NCBI RefSeq assembly: GCF_019431375.1
Contig: NZ_CP080267.1
Location: forward strand, 372,001-436,000
Direction: 5' to 3'
Length of the DNA: 64,000 nt
Origin: Alcanivorax sp.
GTDB lineage: Bacteria > Pseudomonadota > Gammaproteobacteria > Pseudomonadales > Alcanivoracaceae
Shown here: positions 55,567 through 63,762 of the stretch, piece by piece
How positions within the stretch are numbered: the stretch's first letter is position 1
Layout of the letters: each line of letters opens with the position of its first letter
Position numbers and translations under genes: made by a program
The notes under the pieces: generated by a model
The model's input: only the letters and a program-made list of their open reading frames with translations
Database searches by the model: none
What the model was told of the DNA's origin: nothing

Positions 55567-57099
55567 ATGGCAGAAGAAACCACTCGCCTGCGTCTGCGCA
55601 CCCTCACCGAAGAGGATTACCCCGCGCTGGCGCTGCTCATGAACCAGGTCTACCACGACATCGGCGGCGCCTGGCCGGAAGACACCATCAAGACCCTGAT
55701 CCGTATCTTCCCGGACGGGCAGTTGGTGATCGAGGACAACGGCGAGCTGGTAGCCACCGCGCTGACCATCAAGGTGAAATACGACCGCTTCTCCAATCCG
55801 CACCGCTACGAAGACCTGATCACCGACGACAAGGTGCAGTCCCACGACAAGAACGGCGATGCGCTGTACGGGTTGGATGTGTTCGTGGACAAGGAATACC
55901 GCGGCTACCGCCTGGGCCGTCGCCTTTATGAGGCGCGCAAGGAGCTGTGCCGCGAGGAAAACCTGCGTGCCATCCTGGCCGGTGGCCGGCTGCCCGGCTA
56001 TACCAATTATGCCGACCAGATGAAGGTCACCGAATACATCGAGCAGGTGGAAGCCCGCGCCATCTACGATCCTATCCTGTCGTTCCAGCTGTCCAATGGC
56101 TTCGACGTGAAACGTCTGATGAAGGCCTACCTGCCGGAAGACGAAGACTCCCACGGCTACGCCACCCTGCTGGAATGGGACAACATCCTCTACGAACCGG
56201 AAGACGACAGTGCCGAATGGCCGCGCCGTACCGTGGTGCGCGTGGGCGTGGTGCAGCGCCGCATGCGTGCCGCCCGCGACGTGCAGGATCTGCTCAACCA
56301 GGTGGAATTCTTCATCGATGCGTTGTCCGATTACCGGGCCGATTTCGCCGTACTGCCGGAATTCTTCAGCGCCCCCCTCATGGGCTTGCGCCCGGAACTG
56401 AACTCCGTGGAAGCGGTGCGCTTCCTGGCCAGCTTCACCGACGAAGTGCGTGATGCCCTGGCCGACATGGCGGTGAGCTACAACATCAACATCGTTGGCG
56501 GCTCCATGCCCGTTATCGAAAACGAAAAAGTCTACAACGTGGCCTACCTGATGCGCCGCGACGGCTCCGTGGAAGCCCAGTACAAGATCCACATCACCCC
56601 CCACGAACGGCGCGACTGGGTCATCCAGGGCGGTGACAAGTTGCAGGTATTCGATACCGACGCGGGCCGGGTGGGCATTCTGATCTGCTACGACGTGGAA
56701 TTCCCGGAGCTGGGCCGGATCCTGGCGGACGAAAAGATGGATATCCTCTTCGTACCGTTCTGGACCGACACCAAAAACGGCTACCTGCGCGTACGCCACT
56801 GCGCCCAGGCCCGTGCCATTGAAAACGAATGCTACGTGGCCATCGCCGGCTCCGTGGGCAACCTGCCACGGGTCGACGCCGTGGACATCCAGTACGCCCA
56901 GTCCTCGGTGTTTTCCCCCAGCGACTTCTACTTCCCCCACGATGCCATCATCAGCGAATCGGTCCCCAATACCGAAATGCTGATGTTTGCGGATGTGGAC
57001 CTGGAAAAACTGAAGCTGCTGCACCGGGAAGGGTCGGTAACCAACCTGCGCGATCGTCGCCACGATCTGTATAGCCTGGATTGGAAGAATAAGGGCTGA
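55567..57099 (+). CDS. GNAT acetyltransferase-carbon-nitrogen hydrolase fusion
   Basis: A 510-residue two-domain protein. The N-terminal GNAT domain (about 1-205) has VFVDKEYRGYRLGRRLYEARKEL, the CoA-binding loop. The C-terminal nitrilase-like domain (about 220-500) shows the Glu-Lys-Cys triad: LPEFFSAP (Glu near 264), YKIHITPHERRDW (Lys near 340) and ICYDVEFPE (Cys near 374). Fusions of this kind are known, with unknown substrate; acetylated amino or amide metabolites are a guess. GAAGGAG precedes the ATG. Confidence 0.9.
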   Translation: MAEETTRLRLRTLTEEDYPALALLMNQVYHDIGGAWPEDTIKTLIRIFPDGQLVIEDNGELVATALTIKVKYDRFSNPHRYEDLITDDKVQSHDKNGDALYGLDVFVDKEYRGYRLGRRLYEARKELCREENLRAILAGGRLPGYTNYADQMKVTEYIEQVEARAIYDPILSFQLSNGFDVKRLMKAYLPEDEDSHGYATLLEWDNILYEPEDDSAEWPRRTVVRVGVVQRRMRAARDVQDLLNQVEFFIDALSDYRADFAVLPEFFSAPLMGLRPELNSVEAVRFLASFTDEVRDALADMAVSYNINIVGGSMPVIENEKVYNVAYLMRRDGSVEAQYKIHITPHERRDWVIQGGDKLQVFDTDAGRVGILICYDVEFPELGRILADEKMDILFVPFWTDTKNGYLRVRHCAQARAIENECYVAIAGSVGNLPRVDAVDIQYAQSSVFSPSDFYFPHDAIISESVPNTEMLMFADVDLEKLKLLHREGSVTNLRDRRHDLYSLDWKNKG

Positions 57100-57109
57100 A
57101 CCCCGTCAG

Positions 57110-57131
57110 GGCAGGGCCGTTCGGCCCTGCC
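57110..57131 (+). terminator. Hairpin after GNAT-nitrilase gene
   Basis: GGCAGGGCC / GGCCCTGCC perfect nine-base stem with a GTTC loop, ten bases after the stop. The T tract is weak. Confidence 0.65.
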
Positions 57132-57157
57132 TGTTACCTCTGTAGCTGAGATGTATT

Positions 57158-57183
57158 TGTAGGAGCGCCTCTTGAGGCGCGAA
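57158..57183. repeat. TGTAGGAGC-type REP (single)
   Basis: TGTAGGAGCGCCTCTTGAGG followed by CGCGAA, the same unit as at 52746 and, inverted, at 60156. It contains a palindromic GCGCCTC/GAGGCGC core. Confidence 0.8.
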
Positions 57184-57414
57184 CACCCCGTCAAAAGCGT
57201 ACTCTCGTAGACTGCTGTCCCCAAACGGGTAGAAGAGAACCTTATGCCCGGCGCTTATCCCGAAACGACGCCTTCCTCATATCACAGCCGTCCGAAAAGG
57301 GTGCCGTTGTAACCCGTTGAGATTTCTGCTTTTATCGGTCGGTATATAAATTTAATAAATGAGATAGGAAGCCGGCGCGTTCATTGGATATTCGAGCGGG
57401 CTTCCTAATACCTG

Positions 57415-57751
57415 TTAAATGGCTCTGCCTTTTTCTATTCATCGAAAGGCGGAGCCAAGTCATAAATCGGTGCCAGTAGTTGGCGCCGCAGCATCAGGTT
57501 CCGTGCCGGGCCACATATTCGGCAGCTTCGTTCCTGGTGCCATTGTTGGGTAAGGTGGTTGTGGCTCGCCTTTCCCGTTTGTTGTAGGCGGCCACAATCA
57601 AGGTTGGGGGTAGCTGCAAAGTCTGCGTTCTTGCGGGTGCCATAAATTCAGTCTGGTTCGCAGGCTCACATCGTGCCAGTAGTGGTGTTGGTGTGTCGCC
57701 ACTTAACCAGGCAAGGCAGCGGACGCAAAATGCGCGCCGCTGCTCGCAGCG
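57415..57751 (+). other. ORF-less cassette 1
   Basis: 337 bases with no plausible coding frame on either strand. Homologous along its length to cassette 3 (58138-58475), including the internal blocks GCAGCATCAGGTTCCGTGCC and GCTGCAAAGTCTGCGTTCTT. It begins after GTTAAAT (57414-57420), which would be an attI or a lost attC boundary. Confidence 0.75.
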
Positions 57752-57757
57752 TTATGT
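57701..57757 (+). other. attC-like site 1
   Basis: ACTTAAC ... GCAGCGGACGC / GCGCGCCGCTGC ... GTTATGT; 57 bases, the short form shared with site 3. Confidence 0.8.
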
Positions 57758-57763
57758 GTGTGA

Positions 57764-58081
57764 ATGAGTAAAGCAAAGTGGGTCTTCATAATTTGTGCTT
57801 TCGTTTGCGCCAGCTACTATGGGGCTTGGTTCTTATGGAGGGCAATGGGGTGGCACTGGCATACAAGTGCAAACATTCCAGGCTTCGCTATGCTGTTGCT
57901 ATCATGGCCATGGTCTTCTGCCGTTTTTGGTTTTCAAATAGAGCTTCAAGAATACATCGGTGAGGCTCCACGCCATTTGGTCACGTCAGCATTTATGGCT
58001 GTTGGTTTTGCATTCAACATGACTCTTGCCTACTTAGCAGTATTGTTTTTGGTGGGCAAGGTAAAATCACATAACAAGTAG
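57764..58081 (+). CDS. Cassette 2 protein: small membrane protein
   Basis: No family recognised. The 105 residues have three hydrophobic segments (about 5-25, 38-55, 72-98) and a Lys-rich end (GKVKSHNK). It starts seven bases after the GTTATGT of attC 1 and stops inside attC 2, the usual packing of a cassette gene. GC content is below that of core genes. Confidence 0.7.
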   Translation: MSKAKWVFIICAFVCASYYGAWFLWRAMGWHWHTSANIPGFAMLLLSWPWSSAVFGFQIELQEYIGEAPRHLVTSAFMAVGFAFNMTLAYLAVLFLVGKVKSHNK

Positions 58082-58143
58082 CGGCAGTTCGCCCCTGCGG
58101 GGCCGGACGCTCGTACCTCGCGCCGCTGCGCTTGGCGTTAGGT
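58069..58143 (+). other. attC-like site 2
   Basis: ACATAAC ... AGCGGCAG with GCCGCTGCGC ... GCGTTAGGT; 75 bases, the classical attC look, with a GGGGC/GCCCC internal hairpin. Confidence 0.9.
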
Positions 58144-58475
58144 TGCTCTGCCTTTTCCTATTTATTGAGGGCGGAGCGGTTTGAAATTCACAGCCAGTAG
58201 CAGGCAGTCCAGCATCAGGTTCCGTGCCGGCTTACATATCCGGCAGCTTCGTTCCTGGTGCCATTGTTGAGTAAAGTGGTTGTGGCAGGGCTTTCCCGTT
58301 CGTTGTGGGTTGCCACATGCCAGGTTGGCGGTAGCTGCAAAGTCTGCGTTCTTGCAGGTGCCATAAATTCAGGTTGGGTTCGCAGGCTCACATCGTGCCA
58401 GTAGCTGGCAATGGCGTGTCGCCAACCTAACCAGGCAAGGCAGCGGACGCAAAATACGCGCCGCTGCTCGCACCG
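58138..58475 (+). other. ORF-less cassette 3
   Basis: 338 bases, no plausible coding frame. It is a diverged copy of cassette 1 (boundaries coincide exactly at the G/TT points), so the same non-coding cassette entered twice or was duplicated. Confidence 0.75.
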
Positions 58476-58481
58476 TTATGC
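58425..58481 (+). other. attC-like site 3
   Basis: ACCTAAC ... GCAGCGGACGC / CGCGCCGCTGC ... GTTATGC; 57 bases, nearly identical to site 1. Confidence 0.82.
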
Positions 58482-58497
58482 ATAGGGAGAGCAGGCG

Positions 58498-58818
58498 ATG
58501 ATGCCCAAGATAACGGAAGTAAGAGACATCATTGCCCAAAGGGAGTTGGTGTATATTTCCAGCTCTGGCGATAGGGAAGTCGCTCTGATTCAGGTTGGGA
58601 AGCCCTATAAATTTGATGAAGACGCTTATATTTGTCCTTATCGTGTAGGGTCGGAAAGTTACGAGCATATTTTTGGTTCAGTAGGCATCGATTCATTCCA
58701 GGCATTAGATCTCTCCATGAAAACCATGGAGGCAGAGCTTATCTATTGGTTGCGTAACAAAGGCGGCTCCTTCGAGTTTTTAGGTGAGCCAGGTTCTGGG
58801 ATTGGAAAAAATGCATAA
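58498..58818 (+). CDS. Cassette 4 protein (DUF6968-like)
   Basis: The 106-residue soluble protein reads REVALIQVGKPYKFDEDA, YICPYRVG, and GVDSFQALDL-like GIDSFQALDLSMKTMEAEL. That layout, a G-P turn, CPYR and DS.QAL helix, recalls DUF6968, a small family common near toxin and cassette loci; I could not check it. The gene starts just after attC 3 and its stop lies within attC 4. Confidence 0.65.
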   Translation: MMPKITEVRDIIAQRELVYISSSGDREVALIQVGKPYKFDEDAYICPYRVGSESYEHIFGSVGIDSFQALDLSMKTMEAELIYWLRNKGGSFEFLGEPGSGIGKNA

Positions 58819-58890
58819 CAAGCGACGGCAGTCGGACCCAGTTTCCGCTCGTGCCTCGCTACAACTGGTCCGCTGCGCCGGGCGTTATAC
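58813..58890 (+). other. attC-like site 4
   Basis: GCATAAC ... GCGACGGCAG ... CGCTGCGCCGGGC ... GTTATAC; 78 bases. Confidence 0.85.
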
Positions 58891-58893
58891 ACG

Positions 58894-59142
58894 GTGACAA
58901 AATTGAAACATCCAGTTCCAGAGTGGGTATCTCGCGGAAAAACGATACGGCAGCTAATCAAAGAGCTAGAGAGCTTTGAGAATCAAGATTTAGAGGTCAG
59001 GTTGTCACTTGATGATGGAGATACACATCATTGCGTAAGCCTCGTATCAAAAGGTTCTGATGATGCGGGCGGCGTATTCTGCATACTCGCGAACTCAGAG
59101 TCTTATCACAACAACGAGTGGCAAGACTTCATGGACCAGTAA
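58894..59142 (+). CDS. Cassette 5 protein: small acidic hypothetical
   Basis: The 82 residues start at GTG 58894, directly after attC 4. They contain a KTIRQLIKELESFENQDLEV amphipathic start followed by VRLSLDDGDTHHCVSLVSKG. Similar small acidic proteins occur in integron cassettes as I recall. No function known. The stop lies about ten bases before attC 5. Confidence 0.65.
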   Translation: MTKLKHPVPEWVSRGKTIRQLIKELESFENQDLEVRLSLDDGDTHHCVSLVSKGSDDAGGVFCILANSESYHNNEWQDFMDQ

Positions 59143-59151
59143 GATGAAAAT

Positions 59152-59249
59152 GTATAACAAGTCAAAGCACTCGGACATGGTAAAGCTGTCACCTTTTTTG
59201 TCCCAAAAAAGCCGCCAACTTCACCAAGCCGGTGTTTGAGGCGTTAGTC
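59152..59249 (+). other. attC-like site 5
   Basis: GTATAAC ... TCAAAGCACTCGGAC ... AGCCGGTGTTTGAGGC ... GTTAGTC; 98 bases with an internal inverted segment containing a run of T and of A. Confidence 0.75.
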
Positions 59250-59259
59250 AGGCAAGTCA

Positions 59260-59649
59260 ATGGACCTGCGACTTATGATAAAAGGCATCGTCAGTGATAA
59301 AGGAAGCGCTCAAGCCAGCCGAATTCCTGGGAACGTTCACCAAGCCCGATGTGAAATTACGGATGAGCAGCTCGTTAGAGGAACCTTAAATATCTCAGTC
59401 GCGAATCTAAACCAATTGATTGATCGTTTAGGAGAGCCCAGACATCTGACAGATAAAGAGGCTGAAAGGGGGCCTCTCCGCTGGTGGCACGCTCGAATTA
59501 TTTTTGATCGGTTCCCTGGGCGGCAGTTTGATGGATTTATCGTACGCTTGGTGAAATCAAGAACGCCCTACGTTGAGTTTGTGTCCCAAACATATTTTCG
59601 TGACGAGGGCGTTTGCAATGGTGATAGCCTTATGCTGGTCCCGTTGTAA
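59260..59649 (+). CDS. Cassette 6 protein (DUF120 / CTP-dependent riboflavin kinase-like fold)
   Basis: The 129-residue protein starts after attC 5. GIVSDKGSAQASRIPGNVHQ, RGTLNISVANLNQL, RTPYVEFVSQTYFRDEGV and NGDSLML follow the strand order of archaeal DUF120 riboflavin kinases (a GTLN motif, a middle substrate Thr/Tyr strand, and an LR...GD end). The likeness is by eye. No attC follows, so it is the last cassette or its site has decayed. Confidence 0.6.
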   Translation: MDLRLMIKGIVSDKGSAQASRIPGNVHQARCEITDEQLVRGTLNISVANLNQLIDRLGEPRHLTDKEAERGPLRWWHARIIFDRFPGRQFDGFIVRLVKSRTPYVEFVSQTYFRDEGVCNGDSLMLVPL

Positions 59650-59701
59650 TCAGCCACGAGGGTCAGGTATTGCCCCGTGCCTTAAATTCTGAGGAGAGAA
59701 A

Positions 59702-60100
59702 GTGAACACAAACCTGATCAGAAACGGTTTTATCGCCGCCGCCTTGATGAATATCGGCGGCGTGCTGCTTTTCTCCCGTGCCTTCACCAATGACGCCATC
59801 AATCAGGCCGATCCGGTGGTCATGTCCAACTTCGGGCTGTTGATGATCATGGTGTGGGGGCTGGCCTATCTGGGGGCGGCGTTTATCCAGGGCAATATCC
59901 GCTGGCTGGCGGCGGCCTTTGCCATCGAGAAGCTGGTGTATGTGGTGGTGTGGGGGCTGTGGATGTCGAACCATAGTCTTGGTGCGGTGTATGAGCAGGA
60001 TCTGTTTGCCGGGGTGTTCTACAGCATCTACGGGCTGAACGATCTGGCCTTCATGCTGTTCTTTGGCTGGGTGTTCCTTTCGCAACGGTCCAACGGCTGA
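59702..60100 (+). CDS. Small four-helix membrane protein
   Basis: No family name recognised. The 132 residues have four membrane segments (about 8-28, 42-62, 68-88, 104-126) with short loops. It starts at GTG 59702, with AGGAGAGA just upstream. Codon use and GC are like core genes, so the cassette array ends before it. Confidence 0.75.
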   Translation: MNTNLIRNGFIAAALMNIGGVLLFSRAFTNDAINQADPVVMSNFGLLMIMVWGLAYLGAAFIQGNIRWLAAAFAIEKLVYVVVWGLWMSNHSLGAVYEQDLFAGVFYSIYGLNDLAFMLFFGWVFLSQRSNG

Positions 60101-60155
60101 CCGGGTTCAGGGTTAGCGTTTTATCGGATGCAGACGTTGTTATAGGGCTCGTCTG

Positions 60156-60181
60156 TTCGCGCCTCAAGAGGCGCTCCTACA
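60156..60181. repeat. TGTAGGAGC-type REP (inverted)
   Basis: TTCGCGCCTCAAGAGGCGCT plus CCTACA, the inverse of the unit at 57158. Confidence 0.8.
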
Positions 60182-60231
60182 GGGAGCGCCATCCGGATCA
60201 CCACCCTGTTTTTTAAGCCGTAATGCGGGGT

Positions 60232-60447
60232 CTACTGGATCTGCTCCAACGCTTCACGGGTCTTGGCGTTCTGCTGATCCGACAAACGATTCACCTGGTC
60301 TTCGAAGGCCTTCAGCTCTTCCGCATTTCGAGGTGCCTTGACGGTGGTGCCGGCACTGTCGACGGTTGGGGTCGGTGTGCTTTTCAGTTGAGTCATGACC
60401 AGCCAGCCCACAGCGAGCAGGGCCAGTAGTAATCCAATCAAACGCAT
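60232..60447 (-). CDS. Small membrane-anchored protein
   Basis: The 71 residues have one N-terminal membrane helix (about 3-20), then a Thr/Pro linker and a charged amphipathic helix ending ALEQIQ, so it is probably a periplasm-facing anchor protein. No family known. Divergent from the PF10118 gene with a 268-base gap that contains no other gene. Confidence 0.65.
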   Translation of the reverse strand: MRLIGLLLALLAVGWLVMTQLKSTPTPTVDSAGTTVKAPRNAEELKAFEDQVNRLSDQQNAKTREALEQIQ

Positions 60448-60715
60448 GTTGTTGTTTTCCTGAAGGTTTGGTGTGGCCTAGACAATCTCAGCCTGGGAGC
60501 GAAGGGTCAATACGCTGCGGGTATGCGGTCTGATTGGGGTGACGTATGCAGTATTTGTCCGGTCTTAAGGTAAACGGTATTTCCTTCTTTGTATTCTTCT
60601 GTCCGCCCAAGTTGACCCACATCAACAAACCATAACATTGCTTAATGTAACTATTGAGCCTGTCATCCTCATGGCCCTAGCATCCGATCAATCCGATCTG
60701 TTAAGGGGCATGACA

Positions 60716-61567
60716 ATGACAATTCAGGTTGATCCGGTGCGCCGGAATCTCAAATTCGGGCTGCCCGCCGGCAAGGCACTGAGCTGGAATCCGGGCGGGC
60801 TGCATATCTCCCAGTTCTACAACACCCTGTCGATTTTCTTCCCGGCGGGGGAGCGCTTCTTTATCCAGAGCGTGCGCAACTATCGTCAGGAAATCACTGA
60901 CCCGCACCTGAAGGAACAGGTCTCGGCCTTTATCGGTCAGGAAGGCTTCCATACTCGCGAGCATGAAGAATACAACGAGGCACTGCAGGCGGAAGGGATG
61001 CCCATCGAGGCCATGGATGCGGTGGTAGTGCGGTTGCTGGAGCTGGTGAAGAAGGCACCGCGTTCCGTACAGCTGGCCGCCACGGTGGCACTGGAGCACC
61101 TGACCGCCGTGCTGGGGGACATGCTGCTGCGCAATACCGAATTGATGGAGGGGGTGGACCCGCATTACTCGGCGATCTGGCGCTGGCATGCCATTGAGGA
61201 AACCGAGCACAAGGCGGTGTGTTTCGATGCCTTCGAGCAGGTGGTGGGCAAGGGCATCCAGGCCTATGGCCTGCGAGTGGGGGCGTTCCTGTTGGCCAAT
61301 GCGCTGTTCTGGAGCCTGTACGTGCCGTTCTACACGGTGATGGTGGCAAAGGGCGGCGGCCTGCTGAACCTCAAGGGCTGGTGGAAGGTGGCCAACCTGG
61401 TGGTGGGGCGCCCGGGTGTGCTGCGCCGGGCAATGCCGGACTGGCTGGATTTCTTCCGCCCCGGCTTTCATCCCTGGATGCATGACAACCGGGAATTCCT
61501 GGACCAGGCCGAGGCACTGATGGACGAAGTGGCGGCCTTTGATGTGAACCGGCTGAAAGCCGCCTGA
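60716..61567 (+). CDS. Predicted metal-dependent hydrolase (PF10118)
   Basis: The protein resembles the COG3687/PF10118 family: RRNLKFGLPAGKALSWNPGG, FPAGERFFIQSVRNY, FIGQEGFHTREHEEYN, LEHLTAVLGD and WHAIEETEHKAVCFD. The two E..H-type motifs suggest a ferritin-like di-iron or metal centre. The ATG at 60716 is preferred because AAGGGG is seven bases upstream (283 residues); ATG 60710 and a longer frame are less likely. It lies 13 bases before the monooxygenase, so both are co-transcribed. Confidence 0.82.
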   Translation: MTIQVDPVRRNLKFGLPAGKALSWNPGGLHISQFYNTLSIFFPAGERFFIQSVRNYRQEITDPHLKEQVSAFIGQEGFHTREHEEYNEALQAEGMPIEAMDAVVVRLLELVKKAPRSVQLAATVALEHLTAVLGDMLLRNTELMEGVDPHYSAIWRWHAIEETEHKAVCFDAFEQVVGKGIQAYGLRVGAFLLANALFWSLYVPFYTVMVAKGGGLLNLKGWWKVANLVVGRPGVLRRAMPDWLDFFRPGFHPWMHDNREFLDQAEALMDEVAAFDVNRLKAA

Positions 61568-61580
61568 GGAGAACAGGGAC

Positions 61581-63095
61581 ATGACCAGTAAAGCGAAGAT
61601 TTCAGCAAAGACGATTTCCGTGGATGTGGCCATCGTGGGCGCCGGTTTCGGTGGGCTGTGCATGGCGATCAAGTTGCGTGAAGCGGGCAACGAGGATTTT
61701 GTGATCCTGGAGAAGGCATCTGAGGTCGGGGGCGCCTGGTACTTCAACGGCTATCCGGGGGCGGCCTGCGATGTGCAGTCGCACCTGTATTCCTTCTCGT
61801 TTGCCGGCAAGGCGGACTGGAGCAAGCGCTATGCGCCCCGGGACGAAATCGAGAACTACATTCTCGACACCGTGGAGCAGTACCAGCTGCGGCCCTTTAT
61901 CCAGTTCAACCAGGAAGTGAACGAAGCCCACTTCGATGAGAGCACCGGGCGTTGGACGATACGCACCGCCGCAGGCATGACCATCGATTGCCGCCACTTT
62001 GTGCTGGCCTCCGGCCCGTTGCATGTGCCGAATGTGCCCAACATCAAGGGGCTCAAGCGCTTCAAGGGCAAGGTGATGCATTCCGCCGAGTGGGATCATG
62101 GTTATGACTTGGTGGGCAAGAAGGTGGTGTCCATCGGCACCGGCGGCAGCGCCATTCAGTACTGCCCGGAAATCGCCCCCAAGGTGAAAAAATTGTCCGT
62201 GTTCCAGCGCAGCGCGGCCTGGGTGATTCCCCGGGATGAGCGAGGCTATTGGGGAATCCAGCAGCGGCTGTTCAAACGCTTCCCGGCGCTACGCAAACTG
62301 CATCGGGCCAGACTGTACTGGAGCAATGAATCCCGGGTGGCCCCGGCCTCCAGCCCCAAGGCCGCCCAGCTGCTGGGTGCCCTGTGCAAGCAGTTCATCC
62401 GCCTGCAGGTGAAAGACAAGGCGCTGGTGAAAAAGCTGACGCCGGACTACACCTTCGGCTGCAAGCGGGTGCTGATTTCCAACAAGTGGTACCCCATGTT
62501 CAACCGCGACAATGTGGAGCTGGTCACCGCCGGGATCCGTGAGGTGAAAGCCAACAGCGTGGTCACGGAAGACGGGGTGGAACACGAGGCGGATTGCATC
62601 ATTCTCGGCACCGGCTTCGTGGTGGATCCGCGTATCTATATGAAAGACTTTCCGCTCACCGGTTTGCCGGGCCATGACCTGCACAAGGATTGGGCCAAGT
62701 CTGCGGAAGCGCATTACGGCGTTACCGTCAGCGGCTACCCGAACCTGTATATGCTGGTGGGGCCAAACACGGGGCTGGGCCATAATTCCATTCTGTTCAT
62801 GATCGAGTGTCAGGTGAAATACATCCTGCAATGCATGGCGCTGCTGCGTGAGGAAGGCGCGGATTATCTGGATGTGAAACCGAAAGCCCAAGAAGCGTTC
62901 AATGCCACGGTGCAGCGCCGCCTGCAGGGCACGACCTGGACGTCTGGCTGTACCAGCTGGTATCAACAGGACGATGGCAAGAACTTCGCCCTGTGGCCGG
63001 GTTCTACCTGGCGCTACTGGCTGGAAACCCGCAACGTGCGTTCCACGGATTATGAGTTTGTGTCCGCGGATGCTGAGGCAACGGTGGAAGCCTGA
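61581..63095 (+). CDS. Flavin-dependent Baeyer-Villiger-type monooxygenase
   Basis: The 504 residues show the FAD motif VAIVGAGFGGLCMA (about 16-29), EVGGAWYFNGYPGAACD, the BVMO fingerprint FKGKVMHSAEWDH (about 160-172) and the NADPH motif VVSIGTGGSAIQ. These identify a class B flavoprotein that inserts oxygen beside a ketone or oxidises related substrates. Pairing with a PF10118 hydrolase suggests oxidation followed by hydrolysis, for example in ketone, alicyclic or steroid catabolism; the substrate is unknown. AGGAG precedes the ATG. Confidence 0.88.
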   Translation: MTSKAKISAKTISVDVAIVGAGFGGLCMAIKLREAGNEDFVILEKASEVGGAWYFNGYPGAACDVQSHLYSFSFAGKADWSKRYAPRDEIENYILDTVEQYQLRPFIQFNQEVNEAHFDESTGRWTIRTAAGMTIDCRHFVLASGPLHVPNVPNIKGLKRFKGKVMHSAEWDHGYDLVGKKVVSIGTGGSAIQYCPEIAPKVKKLSVFQRSAAWVIPRDERGYWGIQQRLFKRFPALRKLHRARLYWSNESRVAPASSPKAAQLLGALCKQFIRLQVKDKALVKKLTPDYTFGCKRVLISNKWYPMFNRDNVELVTAGIREVKANSVVTEDGVEHEADCIILGTGFVVDPRIYMKDFPLTGLPGHDLHKDWAKSAEAHYGVTVSGYPNLYMLVGPNTGLGHNSILFMIECQVKYILQCMALLREEGADYLDVKPKAQEAFNATVQRRLQGTTWTSGCTSWYQQDDGKNFALWPGSTWRYWLETRNVRSTDYEFVSADAEATVEA

Positions 63096-63124
63096 GGGTG
63101 TCTTGAGTCTATGGGAAAAAGTGA

Positions 63125-63150
63125 GGGGCAGCGTGGGCTGCCCCTTTTTT
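63125..63150 (+). terminator. Terminator after the monooxygenase
   Basis: GGGGCAGC / GGCTGCCCC stem and six T, 29 bases after the stop. Confidence 0.9.
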
Positions 63151-63223
63151 GTGGAGGGCGGTTCTGGCATTGCGGATGGCTTGTGGTAAAAAAGGGGGGA
63201 ATAAACCGGTCAGAGAGACGTCG

Positions 63224-63691
63224 ATGAAAAAAATGATCCCGATGATCGCTGCTGCCGTGACAGTGCTGGCACTGTACGGGCTGGATAACCTGCGCGATGA
63301 CAGTACAGTCAGCCAGGCTCCCGCGCAGACCCCGCAGACGGAAACGGCCTCGGTTGGCGGTGAAAGGGGCATTCAGGCGGCCTATGAAAACCGGCAAAGC
63401 GATGTCCAGGTGGAAGGTGCCGGTCGGGTGGTCAAGGTGCTGCCGGACGACAATAAGGGCAGTCGCCACCAGAAATTCATTCTGGAGCTTGCCTCTGGCC
63501 AGACCATTCTGATCGCTCACAACATCGATCTGGCGCCACGGATTCCGGACTTGCGTGAAGGTGATCGTGTCAGTTTCTACGGGGAGTACGAGTGGAATGA
63601 GCGGGGTGGGGTGATCCACTGGACCCACCATGATCCACAAGGGTGTCATGTGGATGGCTGGCTGAAACATGATGGCAAGATCTTCCAGTAA
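63224..63691 (+). CDS. DUF3465 family exported protein
   Basis: The 155 residues from ATG 63224 have an N-terminal hydrophobic signal or anchor (about 4-20) and a globular part with VEGAGRVVKVLPDDN, HQKFILELASGQTILIAHN, GDRVSFYGEYEWNERGG and WTHHDPQGCHVDGW, characteristic of DUF3465. The fold looks OB-like and the HHDP motif could bind a ligand. Function unknown. It is a single gene with no partner. Confidence 0.8.
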   Translation: MKKMIPMIAAAVTVLALYGLDNLRDDSTVSQAPAQTPQTETASVGGERGIQAAYENRQSDVQVEGAGRVVKVLPDDNKGSRHQKFILELASGQTILIAHNIDLAPRIPDLREGDRVSFYGEYEWNERGGVIHWTHHDPQGCHVDGWLKHDGKIFQ

Positions 63692-63762
63692 CCTGCCGAA
63701 GCAGTTTCCAGTGCCCGCTGGCTGGAGATTGTAATCTCTGGGCCGCGCTCTATGATCCGGCC

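Larger units (their letters stand above)
57414..59650 (+). mobile_element. Integron gene-cassette array without visible integrase (CALIN)
   Basis: Five attC-like sites (R'' of RYYYAAC type, R' of GTTRRRY type, imperfect palindrome between) separate small cassettes. Each cassette starts at the G/TT cut of the previous site: 57415-57751, 57752-58137, 58138-58475, 58476-58884, 58885-59243 and a last one without a terminal attC. No tyrosine recombinase of the IntI type is encoded in the window, so this is an attC cluster lacking an integrase or a part of a larger array. The 57184-57413 stretch before it holds no gene. Confidence 0.85.

Noticed and set aside
55504..57063. Minus-strand 519-codon frame
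   Set aside because: Antisense to the GNAT-nitrilase gene, whose catalytic motifs are clear; the minus frame is His/Gly/Val-rich shadow sequence.
57184..57413. Truncated intI gene before the cassette array
   Set aside because: No frame in this stretch shows tyrosine-recombinase motifs.
58369..58668. Minus-strand 99-codon frame across attC site 3
   Set aside because: It spans an attC site and the antisense of cassette 4; no ribosome-binding site.
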